From contig WIXG01000008.1 in assembly GCA_009869945.1 (NCBI GenBank), forward strand, positions 124,001 to 188,000: 64,000 bases of DNA. Direction: 5' to 3'. The number at the start of each line of letters is the position of its first letter. The first letter of the stretch is position 1. Below the pieces are notes generated by a model. The model made no database searches. It worked only from the letters and a program-made list of their open reading frames with translations, and was not told the origin of the DNA. Shown here one piece after another: positions 12,781-22,685 of this stretch. The translations under genes were made by a program, and so were the position numbers. The DNA is from Mesaphorura yosii. Taxonomy: Eukaryota; Arthropoda; Collembola; Poduromorpha; Tullbergiidae.

Positions 12781-14162
12781 TTTTCGTTTGTTCAGAGTAT
12801 CAAAGTCCAAACTTGAAGTAAATTTCATTGCATGGATCAGCAGTAGCAGCTGATCCATTCACAAGTTGATTAACAGCTAATTACTCTCAGCAACTTAACG
12901 GTCCATGGAATATTTTGCGCGCAAGCTAACGTCCCGCCATTTATCAATGCTCACGGAATTGACAATCAAATAGTAGTCATTAGGCGAGCTTTTATCACAA
13001 AAGCCATAAGGGAAAAGAAATGGAAAGGCCATGTCCGTGCTTCGAAGAATCTGGAAGGCATTTCAAAGTTAAAAATGCACCTCCAAACGTTTCGTACTGC
13101 ATAGGTTAGTTCCGCGAATGCATACTGCATACTTTCAGACAGCAGGAAGATGTCCTTGTTAGCTGGGGGACATAAAACTACCCGTCTTATGTAATGAACA
13201 GTGCTCGAACGAAACAAATTGTCATGCCCAAAAATAACTTGATCAGTGAAGGTAACTGATTTATTTCACGATTCCAATTTATTAAACACCGTTAATTGTA
13301 ACCTACAAAATAAGGAAACAATGTACAATTAACCTATGAGAGCTTAACTTAACGGACGTCTTCTCTCTGTGCTTGCTCGAACTGGAGTGCTCTGCAGGAG
13401 CAGAGCCACGATGAACTAGAATTGAAAAATACAAAGACGATCCCAAAACGTTTTCATACAGAGAAACGGCAAGGGCCAAGACAGAGAACGCTGCCGCCGT
13501 GCCCGAAATAAGTACTTATTTTCCGTTTCACAAAAAAGAAAACTTTAAAACTAAACAAAGTTCGCATTCGAACATTTACAATCCATACGCATTCATGTTA
13601 ACATGTCTCCATACGCATCAATGTTAAATCGACATCCACCCAGTCCATAAAAATGTGTATGAAGACTTACTAGCTACTCGTACATTGATGCTACGCTAAT
13701 AAGCACTTATTCGTAACAATCCTAAACACATAAATCAGCCGGGAACAATTAAGTAAACAATACAGAAAATCTTTCTTATCAGCTGTAGCCCCATGCTTGA
13801 ATGCTTGATTTTGAGTACCGGAATCTTTAGCAAGCACATCTGCACTGCACGGTGTGATTGTCAAAAACTGTCTCTGTCGTTCCTCTTTTGCACCAGTTTA
13901 TGTCTCACAGCCATACTTGCCACACAGGCAGCGTGCTATCGCTCTTCACTGGCCTATCAATCACGGCATGATTATTTTGTCAACCTTTATCTCAACGTAG
14001 TGACTCCAATGGCATGCCGCGACGTTTAACCTGGTCGAAGAATCGCTGTGCGATGTGCGTGCGATACGAACGTGAAAGTCCACGTTGTCCAAGACTTAGT
14101 TGATATTTTAACCTCTGTTCTCCACTTCAGCCGGTCGAATTCATTTCGTTTCTCATTTAGAA
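12781..14162. other. Intergenic region with an imperfect direct repeat
   Basis: There is no supported gene. The only structure I see is an imperfect direct repeat: 13583-13601 (CCATACGCATTCATGTTAA) recurs at 13609-13627 with two mismatches, a 26-bp period. The region should contain divergent promoters for the CAP gene (-) and the gene at 14163 (+). Confidence 0.5.
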
Positions 14163-15366
14163 ATGGCGTCCGCCAATTTGCAATGTAGACTTTGGGGCAT
14201 CATTTTCTTCAGCTTGTTAGTCAGCGCATGTGATGGATTAACGAATCGTGAGGTCGATGAAGCCATCGACAAGGACAAGGCGCGTCTTCCAGAGTTTTAC
14301 AACACAAACCATCAGTTTCGCTGCAAGCGTGATTCTCCAGAGATCTTTTATGAGTTCGTCGCGAGTCCGTCGCTGAAGTCACTAATTCTAGGCAAGCAGT
14401 ACCCTGACAAAGATTCTATGGTATGGTGAAAATTAAGTTTAGTTGCTTGTGTTCGCAGAGGGCAAAGTCTTCTTCGGAGTGCTTCTCGATCGGTTAGACG
14501 AAGCCATGAATGAAGACGACGAGTACGAGAAACTGAAGAAGGACTGGGACTACCTTTCGGATGTCCTTATCGCAAGTTTCGAAGACCGCGAGGCAAGTAT
14601 TACCTGGATGTGGAAGAAATTCATTAGCGTGTTCGAAACTGAGGCTCTACCCTGGGAGATTTGGTCCAGGAAGACTGTGCTCATTGAAGTCATCGGTGCC
14701 CTCCACTACGATTATTTAGTTCTGGAGGCAGCTATAAAAATGGCGGTCAAGGAAATAGTGAACACGTCGCTGAAAAACCCGTTTCAGAGAAGTAGGATGC
14801 CTCATCAAGCTAAAAGCTAATGCATTCAATTAATGAGGCTCACTTTTCATTTCCAATGCAGTTATGAAAGAAGTGGACGAGGAAGTGAAGGAGCGTTACG
14901 GGAAAGGAGCGCCAGACGGCGATGCTTTGGTCCAGTTCATAGAAAGTACGGTCAAAGATGTAAGGCAGTCATTTTGACCCAACGAAGCAAGAAATGAGAA
15001 CTAGAAAATCATGGCTAAACTCTACCGAGATCATGTTTTTATTGTCAGATTGAGCCAAACTTCGTCGGTCAGCTTTTGGCCGGCATGCTGACTCGAGCCA
15101 GGCAGGTAGCCAACAAAAAATGGAAGGAGACAAAGTCTTTTACAGTCGACCCGATCTATCAGATTGGAATCCTGGTGTACGCCTTCCGAGAGAAGAGCGA
15201 ACAGTACGCGGCCAGTTTCTGGAAGGACATGACACTCGCAATGATCCGAGATGTCAAACGTTCGTCGATGAAGGACGTGTACATGAAGTATTCGAGTAAT
15301 CAAGTGCACGTTCTCGAAAATGTGCTCGCGTTTCTGGCACCGCCGCCAAAGGAGGAAAAGAAATAA
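14163..15366 (+). CDS. Secreted helical protein of unknown family
   Basis: I do not recognise the family. Four exons (14163-14420, 14461-14791, 14862-14959, 15049-15366) join in phase into about 334 residues. Residues 1-25 (MASANLQCRLWGIIFFSLLVSA...) are a clear signal peptide. The rest is rich in Lys, Glu, Asp and Trp, almost free of cysteine, and looks strongly alpha-helical (DEYEKLKKDWDYLSDVL, EAAIKMAVKEIV, MLTRARQVANKKWKETK), ending in a PPPKEEKK tail. No transmembrane segment follows the signal peptide, so a soluble extracellular or haemolymph protein is likely. The first intron is only 40 nt. The start codon context is AGAAATGG, good for an animal start. Function is unknown. Confidence 0.75.
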
Positions 15367-16694
15367 ATCCTACGTGCCGTGTGTGTGCGTGATTGTGATT
15401 ACGAATTGGGAGTTTGTCTTTAACTTTGACGCATCTCAAATGATTCATTGACGTTTGCTGATTTTCCTGTTTTGTGTTTTGGTTCGACGCACATTTTACC
15501 ACGAACTTGCCCTGGTTAAGTTGCATGGCAGATGACTCAATTTGACTGGTGGACTGTTCCTGGGCGATATTAATGCAAGTGTTAAGCAACCCTGTCAATA
15601 AATTAGTATTACATTCAATGAGTCATCTCATCGGCCATGGCAATGGCACAGGCAGACGCAGCTCATCAACTATAGTTACAAATGCTAACGTTAATGTGGT
15701 TGCAGTGAGTGTGTTACGCATGACGAATGCTGAATGATGAACCTTGCATTGATATGACTGTGATGCGCTGTTGATTGTGCTTTGTGTAAACTTCAATCAT
15801 TGTACGATTGCACTGGCACGGCTACTGCAAGAAAGCAAGATGACTGTGACTCTGACTTTAATGACGTACGCGTACTCTCCGTTCTCATTTCATTCTACAA
15901 GCAAGCACGCAAGATTACAAAGACAAATCATAGTCGATCGTCGACCAAATATAGAATAGAAAGGCTCGGTCGGTCGGCTCGTCCATCCAATTCAAATTCC
16001 CTTCTTACATAATTCATGCACAGATGAGCCAGGCTCGTTGCTGTAGTGGAAGCGTAGCTGGTGAAGTCAAGCAAATCTCCATGACCCGAGGTTACAATCT
16101 ACAAGATTTGTGAAGTGTGCTTAATCATTCTGTTGATTAATTCAAGTGGAATTGCAGTGCTGATATCAAATTGAACTTGGAAACTTTGCAGGGCATTGAA
16201 TTGTCCATTGTCCTATGCATTGACTGTTTCGTGTGAAAATTGGTTCGACGAGAAAGCAGAAACAGGAACAATTTCTGGCTTGAACTGACTGAGTTAATAA
16301 CTTGGGTGTGTTTATTGTTGTACTTCGAGACCTGGCTAATACTCTGGGATTGGGACCGTCGCTCGCTGCGTACATCGCGATCGCATGCATGCACATTGTC
16401 GACGTTGCATGCACACGGCAGACTCTTCATTGTTAAACTCCTGCGCAGGAAGCCTTGTCCGCCATCCGTGTCATTGCCCATTGTCTTGGATTTAAGTCGT
16501 GTCCCACTGAAATTCCTTTACTTGGAAGTTTAATAGCCTCATTAAACCTTAAGAATAATTAACCTGAATCGCTACGCAAACTTTGGCGTATCGCACCGTC
16601 GTTATCGGCAGTGAATTTAGCGCGATCAACAACTTCTCTGATACTGACCATTATCGGACCGTGGGAATATTTACAAAAAATACAGACAGAAACA
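15367..16694. other. Intergenic region upstream of PLEKHF
   Basis: No coding exon can be supported on either strand. GC-richer patches such as GATCGCATGCATGCACATTG near 16380 stand out slightly but lack a clear repeat partner. The 3' end of the gene at 14163 and the PLEKHF promoter must lie here. Confidence 0.45.
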
Positions 16695-17961
16695 ATGGTG
16701 GACAGACTCGGTAAGAAAACACGACGGATTACTTTAGTTTAGTAGCCCGTCCTGATCATGTCATGTGCTTAATTTCACAGTGAATAGCGAAGCAAATGCT
16801 CGCCGGATCCAAAGCGTCGAGAATTGCTTCGGGAGTTCCGGCGCACCACTGGCAGTTCCTGGGCGTGTGCTTGTGGGAGAAGGAATTCTAACGAAAATGT
16901 GTCGGAAGAAACCAAAACCCAGACAATTCTTTCTTTTCAATGATATTCTCGTGTACGGCAACATTGTGATCAATAAAAAGAAGGTAAAAGACTATTAGTA
17001 AATTCTACCAATACTAGGATGATCGAAAATGGGTAGCTCGCCACTCTCCAGCGCCTTTTCCTTCTGGTGACCCTCTTTTGTGTTTCTCGAAAAGATTTTA
17101 TTGGCGTGATGCCGATCTAAATTCGATAACTAACTCGGCTTGCCAGTTGACGCAACATGAATTGTTCGTAAACTTCACACTGTAACTAATATTTGCCTTT
17201 GTAATTTGCTTGATTTGCAGTACAACAAGCAACACGTCATTCCATTGGAAGAAGTTAAGCTGGAATCATTGGAAGATGAAGGATGTAAGACCTCTCATGC
17301 TGAGCACAGCTGAAACTTGACCATGATCATGCTTATAAAGCCTGAAATTGATTTGTGATCTCCTTTTCAGCACTGAAAAATGGTTGGGTAATCCGAACAA
17401 CAAGCAAAAGTTTCGCAGTGTACGCCGCAACTCCTACCGAGAAAGCCGAGTGGATGGCTCACATACAACGCTGCGTCACAGATCTGCTTAAGAAGAGTGG
17501 AAAGAAGGCGGTCGAAACACACGCCGCTGTCTGGGTCCCGGACGCAGAAGCCAATAATTGTCAGGGTTGTCGTGGTCAATTCACATTTGTTAATCGAAGG
17601 GTAAGCCTAAGTCACAAATATTTTCAAATCAGCTGGCTCTCCTTAAATTACACGGCGTGTTTTGTTACAGCATCATTGCCGTAAGTGTGGATTCGTTGTC
17701 TGCGGCGCCTGCTCCAAAGAAAAATTTCTGTTACCAATCGCTCGTAAACCAGTACGAGTCTGCAACGCTTGCTACAAAATTCTGTCATCAGGGAAGGGAA
17801 GTGTCAACGTTGTACCTGCGTTCCAAACCCAACCTCTACATGCAGCCGGAGACGGTGGCGACGGAGACTCCAGCTTTGACGATTCTGACGACGAAGGCGA
17901 GGAGAACCCGAGTTGGAACTCAGCGCCCAAATTCTACCAAGCTGGTCAAAATAATAACTGA
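16695..17961 (+). CDS. PLEKHF2: PLEKHF / phafin (PH + FYVE domain endosomal protein)
   Basis: Phafins bind PI3P on early endosomes and regulate endosome fusion and autophagy; the Drosophila homologue is rush hour. Five exons (16695-16710, 16781-16983, 17221-17284, 17371-17600, 17671-17961) join in phase. The protein begins MVDRLVNSEANARRI and has a PH domain at about residues 25-140, with GVL-type motif GEGILTKMCRKKPKPRQFFLF, NDILVYGNIVI, NGWVIRTTSKSFAVYAAT and EKAEWMAHI. The FYVE zinc finger follows at about 155-215, with RRHHCRKCGFVVCGACS, the R(R/K)HHCR signature that binds PI3P, and RVCNACY. The C-terminal tail is acidic (DDSDDEGEE), as in vertebrate PLEKHF2. Length of about 266 residues is normal. 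AATAAA at 17991 ends the transcript. PLEKHF1 versus PLEKHF2 assignment in invertebrates is arbitrary. Confidence 0.96.
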
Positions 17962-17964
17962 ATC

Positions 17965-19527
17965 TTCGTTCCAGACTACGCGTGCAAAACAATAAAGAGG
18001 AATGGACCAATTTCATTACAATTACGGCTGTTACGTAAGAGTGAGAGAATCAAGATTTGCTTTTACTGGCTCCCGAATTCCAAAGTAATTTGTATATACC
18101 GTTCCAGAGAGAGTTACGAACGTATTTAAGATGTTATAATGTTATTATTCCTACAAGTACTTTTCTTAACTTTTACACAGATCGAAGCCAGTGACCACTT
18201 TTAATTTTGAAATACTCTGAGGAATGAATGTTCTGATTTTAGAATTTGTGTCTAGCTTGCATCGATCTGTTATAGAATGAAGAAATATGCTCAGGCCGCC
18301 AAGCTCGGCTGCGTCACACATGTAAAAAGATACCATAAAGCCTTTCTCGATTGTGCCTTGATAAGGTGGGTAAGGTTTGAGTAAGCTCAAGTTCATGGCA
18401 GGGAATTCCAACTTGTCAGTGTCAGTATTGTTGGAGAAGGTTGTTGGTTCAGGCAGGGATCCGTGTTTTTGTCGGGCATTCAATTTTAATTCGATACCAA
18501 ACCATTTCATATTACTTATGCATCCATATTAATTATTCTTATTATTAGTAATTATTTTATATACTGTGCGAATTGTTTCAACTTGAGTATAGAATGAACC
18601 CGAGAGCTGTAATCCTCATTTAGACTCCCATGAATGCTTGCTGCGTATTGCGAACGGAGATACACTACAATATGTGATAAAATGTTTACGCATAAATCAT
18701 TTAATAAATTATGTTCAGACACGAAACTTTATTTCTGATTCGGATGACGCGACGCAAAGAATAGGCGAACCTTTTCCGTTTGCAGTTTGCATGATCAATT
18801 ATTATGACATTAAAGCTTGCCCAGACGAAGCATGTTGGACTAGTTAATGAATTTTAATTGTTCTCGCACTTTCAGGCATGAATTGTTATTTCATATTCAA
18901 TGAGGAGACACCACACCTAAAAGGTTTGCACAATGTAGTGAGTGCAACGTAATCGCAGCTGATGAATTCAATTAAGCAAGTTTTATCAGATTTTGTGGGG
19001 ATGAAATCGTGCATTATGAGACAATTTAATTGCGGCGCACCAAATTATGTTGTCACCAAGTCTGACATGACAGCGGACCGCCGTGGCTTATGCCTAAATG
19101 CTGATGGTCGTGGCTCATCTTAATCCTGAATTGTGGGTATGAATATGGCTCTTGTTTCACACTTTAACCGGAACGTGTTTCTAAATCTCGCCACACATTA
19201 AAATCAAGTTCTCGCAAAACGAGTTTGCAAAATCGCCGAACTCACCGCAGAGACTGGAGAGTCGGACACGTACTCTTGGTGTCTGTTTCGACAAAGTTTC
19301 ACTTTCATGTCTCGTAATTAATGCATAGAAAATGGAAAGTTACTAGTCCAGCACAAGAACTCAGCTAATCCCACTGGGCGACGACGGTTTGGTTACATAA
19401 TTATTCGCATTGTTGACCTTCATTGCCTTTGTGCATAACTTGGCGTAATCACAATCAAGTATTTGTTGCTTTGCTTGGGTCCAGAGTCCAATTTTTACGT
19501 GCTACAGCGTCCCGCGTCCTTACAGGC
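17965..19527. other. Intergenic region between PLEKHF and the OBP cluster
   Basis: Apart from the PLEKHF poly(A) signal at 17991 I see no supported feature. An open frame at 18166-18510 (-) lacks a start context, splice sites and family resemblance. The region is AT-rich. Confidence 0.45.
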
Positions 19528-19535
19528 TATAAATA
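19528..19535 (+). promoter_or_regulatory. TATA box of the first OBP gene
   Basis: TATAAATA lies 94 bases upstream of the OBP start codon at 19622, in a GC-containing context (caggcTATAAATAccaag). With a usual spacing of about 30 bases, transcription would begin near 19560 and give a 5' UTR of about 60 nt. Tissue-specific secreted-protein genes of arthropods often have such boxes. Confidence 0.7.
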
Positions 19536-19621
19536 CCAAGAGCAGGGCTCTGGACCATTGTCATTGTTGCATTTTTGTTGTGTCAGTCAACGTCTTGCAA
19601 ATTCCACGCACATTTAGCAGT

Positions 19622-20347
19622 ATGAAGGTCCTCATTATTTTGGCGGTCCTCGGCTATGCTGCCGCGCTACCGCAGTCACCGCTTCAAGTTGCGACAGCCG
19701 CGGTCAAGCAACCCGACTTCATCTGCAAAGATGGCGGACTGTAAGCCCTTTGTCTTTGATCTTCTTTTCAACCGGAACTAATAAACATTAAAACGCTCTC
19801 TTGTCTTAACAGGGTCCCAAACCCGACCGTGCTCCAAGGAATTATCAAATGCAAGTCGGAGGCTACCAATCCAAAATGTGAATACCCGTGCATTGCTAAG
19901 CTCCTGAATCTCGTAAGTAGAATACGACCCAAACCTCCGAAAAGAAGCGAGCAAACTGATAATCTGACATAATTTCTACAGCTGGAACCCAACGGCGCTC
20001 CATCCCGAGCAACGTACGCCAGATGGACCAAGGAAACTTTCCCACCAAGCCTCCAGGACCTTGCCAGCAAACACTTTAGCGAATGTTGGGACAAATACGG
20101 TACGCGAAAATTGTGAAAGCGAGCTCCTGATTTAAGTAATTCTTTATTTCAATCCCGAATTCTCGTGCTACTTTGCACAGAATCCAAGCTGGACCTTAAG
20201 GACCCCAACTGTGATGCCATCAGTGCTTTCAACGATTGCACATGGGCCCTTCAACCAAAACTTGTAAGTTGACGTACTCCAAACAGTCGGCTCAAAACAA
20301 AACACATCGTAATCTACTACTGAAATTTCTATTTGCAGAAATGTTAA
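19622..20347 (+). CDS. Odorant-binding protein, eight-cysteine type (copy 1)
   Basis: OBPs are small secreted helical carriers of hydrophobic ligands in sensillar lymph and other fluids. Five exons (19622-19740, 19813-19912, 19982-20099, 20181-20263, 20339-20347) join in phase to give 142 residues. Residues 1-16 (MKVLIILAVLGYAAAL) form the signal peptide. The cysteines obey the classic insect rule: C1-X26-C2-X3-C3-X41-C4-X14-C5-X8-C6, with CEYPC for C2-C3 and CDAISAFNDC for C5-C6. Two extra cysteines, one 18 residues after C1 and one as the last residue, probably form a fourth disulfide. The last coding exon is only nine bases (Lys-Cys-stop). A second copy lies 1.2 kb downstream. The pattern is strong evidence for the fold; the ligand cannot be told. 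Confidence 0.85.
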
Positions 20348-21540
20348 ACTTCACGCATTTCAATCGGCGTCCGCTTCACTTCTGTTCATGAATCTCAATC
20401 TCACAAAAAATGCAACTCTCGGATTCAACTCTCTAATTACTTAAACTATTGGATTTTTCGATTGAAAATATTACTGCAGTCTGTGTTGTAGACTCCTCTC
20501 TTCCTAATCTGTCCCTTTTATTAATCCATAAGTTCTGTTTAATTAATTCGGCAAAATAAATTACACAAACGGATTTTCAAGTGCTAAGACTAGCTAATCT
20601 AAGACTCCTTGTAGTACAAAAGTACAATGCATCGCAACCAACAGCTTAATTATTTCACCATGAAATCCTTTATGCGGCTGCAATATTTTTGTCAACGCAT
20701 TTTACTACCAAAAGTGGCAAAATATTTTCCTTGTTGCACTTTGGACATTGGATTAACTTTTGTGATTCTTTTCTCCTCTTATTTGGGTCCATCCAGTTGA
20801 GTTCAAGGCGAAAGGGCACAAAGCATTTATGAAATGTGACGGTTCCAGGTTTTCTTCTCCCATGTTCGTTAATCATGTTAGCAATTATCTCATGATAGCT
20901 CTGTAAAGCGTGAGATCACTGTAATCGTGTAATTCTAATAAATCTGGTTATTGTGATGCAGAATCGTGTCAAACTGTCCGGCAAATGACAAACTGCGTGG
21001 CTACATGTTTTCCTTATTGACACAGGTTCTGGAACAGGTTTCTGTTTGTCAAGTCCCATCGCATCAGTAAAAACTGGTACGACCACATCCGAGGCACACT
21101 ACCAGTTTTGGTAGGCAGTATTGTTCTGCCTACGTGTTTGATAACTGGATAAATTAAGATTTAAGTCTGACAAGTTGTCACCAGCTCTAATCTCAGGACA
21201 CATCCCAACCGAGGCCATTCAGGCATAAAATGGAGATCACATAAATTAAATCTAGTAAGAAATTCGCGATTTATTCTTGCAAAAATATTAAAACGACGCA
21301 GTTTTAGAAGCAACACAGGTAACAAGGCCTTACACGCGCCGCCATAATGACACCAGTCGTGCGCGTGAGCTGAACCATGTCAAATGACGACAATTCGAAT
21401 GGGGAAATGTCTGATCAATTAATGTCCCTCGTCTGTCGTGTGAATTTCTATTATTGTGGCTTTGTTGCTCACAGAATGCAGTCTTTGCTTTAGAAAATCC
21501 TCCGCAACATCCAAGTTTAGGTTGAGAAGATCCGAGAAAA
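20348..21540. other. Spacer between the two OBP genes
   Basis: About 1.2 kb without a supported exon. A minus-strand open frame at 20670-20876 contains a CPKC...KC pattern, but nothing else supports it. I see no clear TATA box for the second OBP and no transposon ends that would explain the duplication. Confidence 0.45.
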
Positions 21541-22448
21541 ATGAAAAGTCTAATTGTTGGCTTGTTCATTTCCTGTGTCGTGCTCTCGGTCACAGTCACG
21601 GGAGTGCCACAAACGAGAAATCAAGTATTGACTGGTCTATCTTCGTGGTTGTCGTACTTCGGGACAACGAAGGTAAATCACGAATTCAAAAGATCTATTC
21701 TAACGATCGTACGCTAAAGCATATAAAATTTGTGCTTGGTAGTCAAAATTCGCCTGCCAAAATGGAATTTTCGGACCGACCCTTCCCGTGATATTTCGGA
21801 CTGCACGGTGTATGCTAAAACAGTTGGAATCGCAAGAGAATCTGAGCGTGAACGCAAGTGCAAGATAAAAATTACTGATGCTCGTGATTCACGCGAAGAA
21901 TGCAACGACGATGTTTCTATTTCAGTGTCTTTTCTTCTGCGCAGCAAACGTCTTCGACCTTGTAAGATCCACGCGCTGAGCTGGTTCCAGTAACCCGAAG
22001 TTACAGTGCCAAATTAGAATAATGCCATTTTCCATTAATTCACAGTTGGATCCGAATACTGGACTCCCGTCCAAAGAGAAATATCATGAAATGGTGCACA
22101 ACAATTTCCCGGAAGGTTTGGTCCGAAAAGCCCTGAACCACTTTGATTCTTGCCTCGATAAGTATGGTAGGTGAAATGCGTCGTATCCGTGGCACTTGAG
22201 CTGATAAAGCAGCATAAATCCATAAAGTACCATTTGCGCGATGCATACCTGGACTTGTTTACGATACAGTAACTTTAATTTCAGGCGCGTTTGACCTGGA
22301 GGAGAAGAACTGCACACAAGCTGGCCTGCTACACGCGTGTACCTGGGCAATTGTTGATGAATTGGTAGGAAAAGAAGAATTACGTTGTTCGATTAGTAAA
22401 TAGTGATGATATAAACTTATTTTGGACAGGTCTGCTAAAACATCGTGC
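21541..22448 (+). CDS. Odorant-binding protein, eight-cysteine type (copy 2)
   Basis: This is a tandem paralogue of the OBP at 19622. Its exons are too short to stand out as long open frames and had to be assembled: 21541-21672, 21743-21847, 21926-21961, 22046-22166, 22285-22364 and 22440-22448, all phase-compatible, giving 160 residues. Residues 1-21 (MKSLIVGLFISCVVLSVTVTG) form the signal peptide. Cysteine spacing is C1-X30-C2-X3-C3-X42-C4-X13-C5-X8-C6 (CLFFC, CTQAGLLHAC), with the same two extra cysteines as copy 1, again including the C-terminal residue. The alignable blocks LDPN/LEPN, CLDKY/CWDKY and CTWA confirm paralogy. The third exon is only 36 nt and the last is nine nt (Val-Cys-stop). 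The donor at 21848 (gtgaac) is weak and is the least certain junction. Confidence 0.8.
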
Positions 22449-22685
22449 TTGCGCCGCTGGATTTTATGCTTTTCGAAGTATTAAAGAAATGTGAGTTTCA
22501 GTTAAAATCAGAATCACAGGCCAGGTGGGTTCAATATGTTGCTATTATATTTGATTATACTAAAATAATTAAAATTATCCCACGTGTGACCGATTCTACT
22601 AGCCTAGCAATTTAGCATATATTTTTCATTTTTATCTTGCCCGATTTCTTGCCGCACTTAACATAAGCCCAAGGAAACGGCACGC

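Noticed and set aside
18166..18510. Minus-strand open frame of 114 codons
   Set aside because: No recognisable domain, no signal peptide, no supporting splice sites; probably chance in the intergenic region.
20670..20876. Minus-strand frame with CPKC...KC, like half a zinc ribbon
   Set aside because: Only one full knuckle, very short, and no neighbouring exons.
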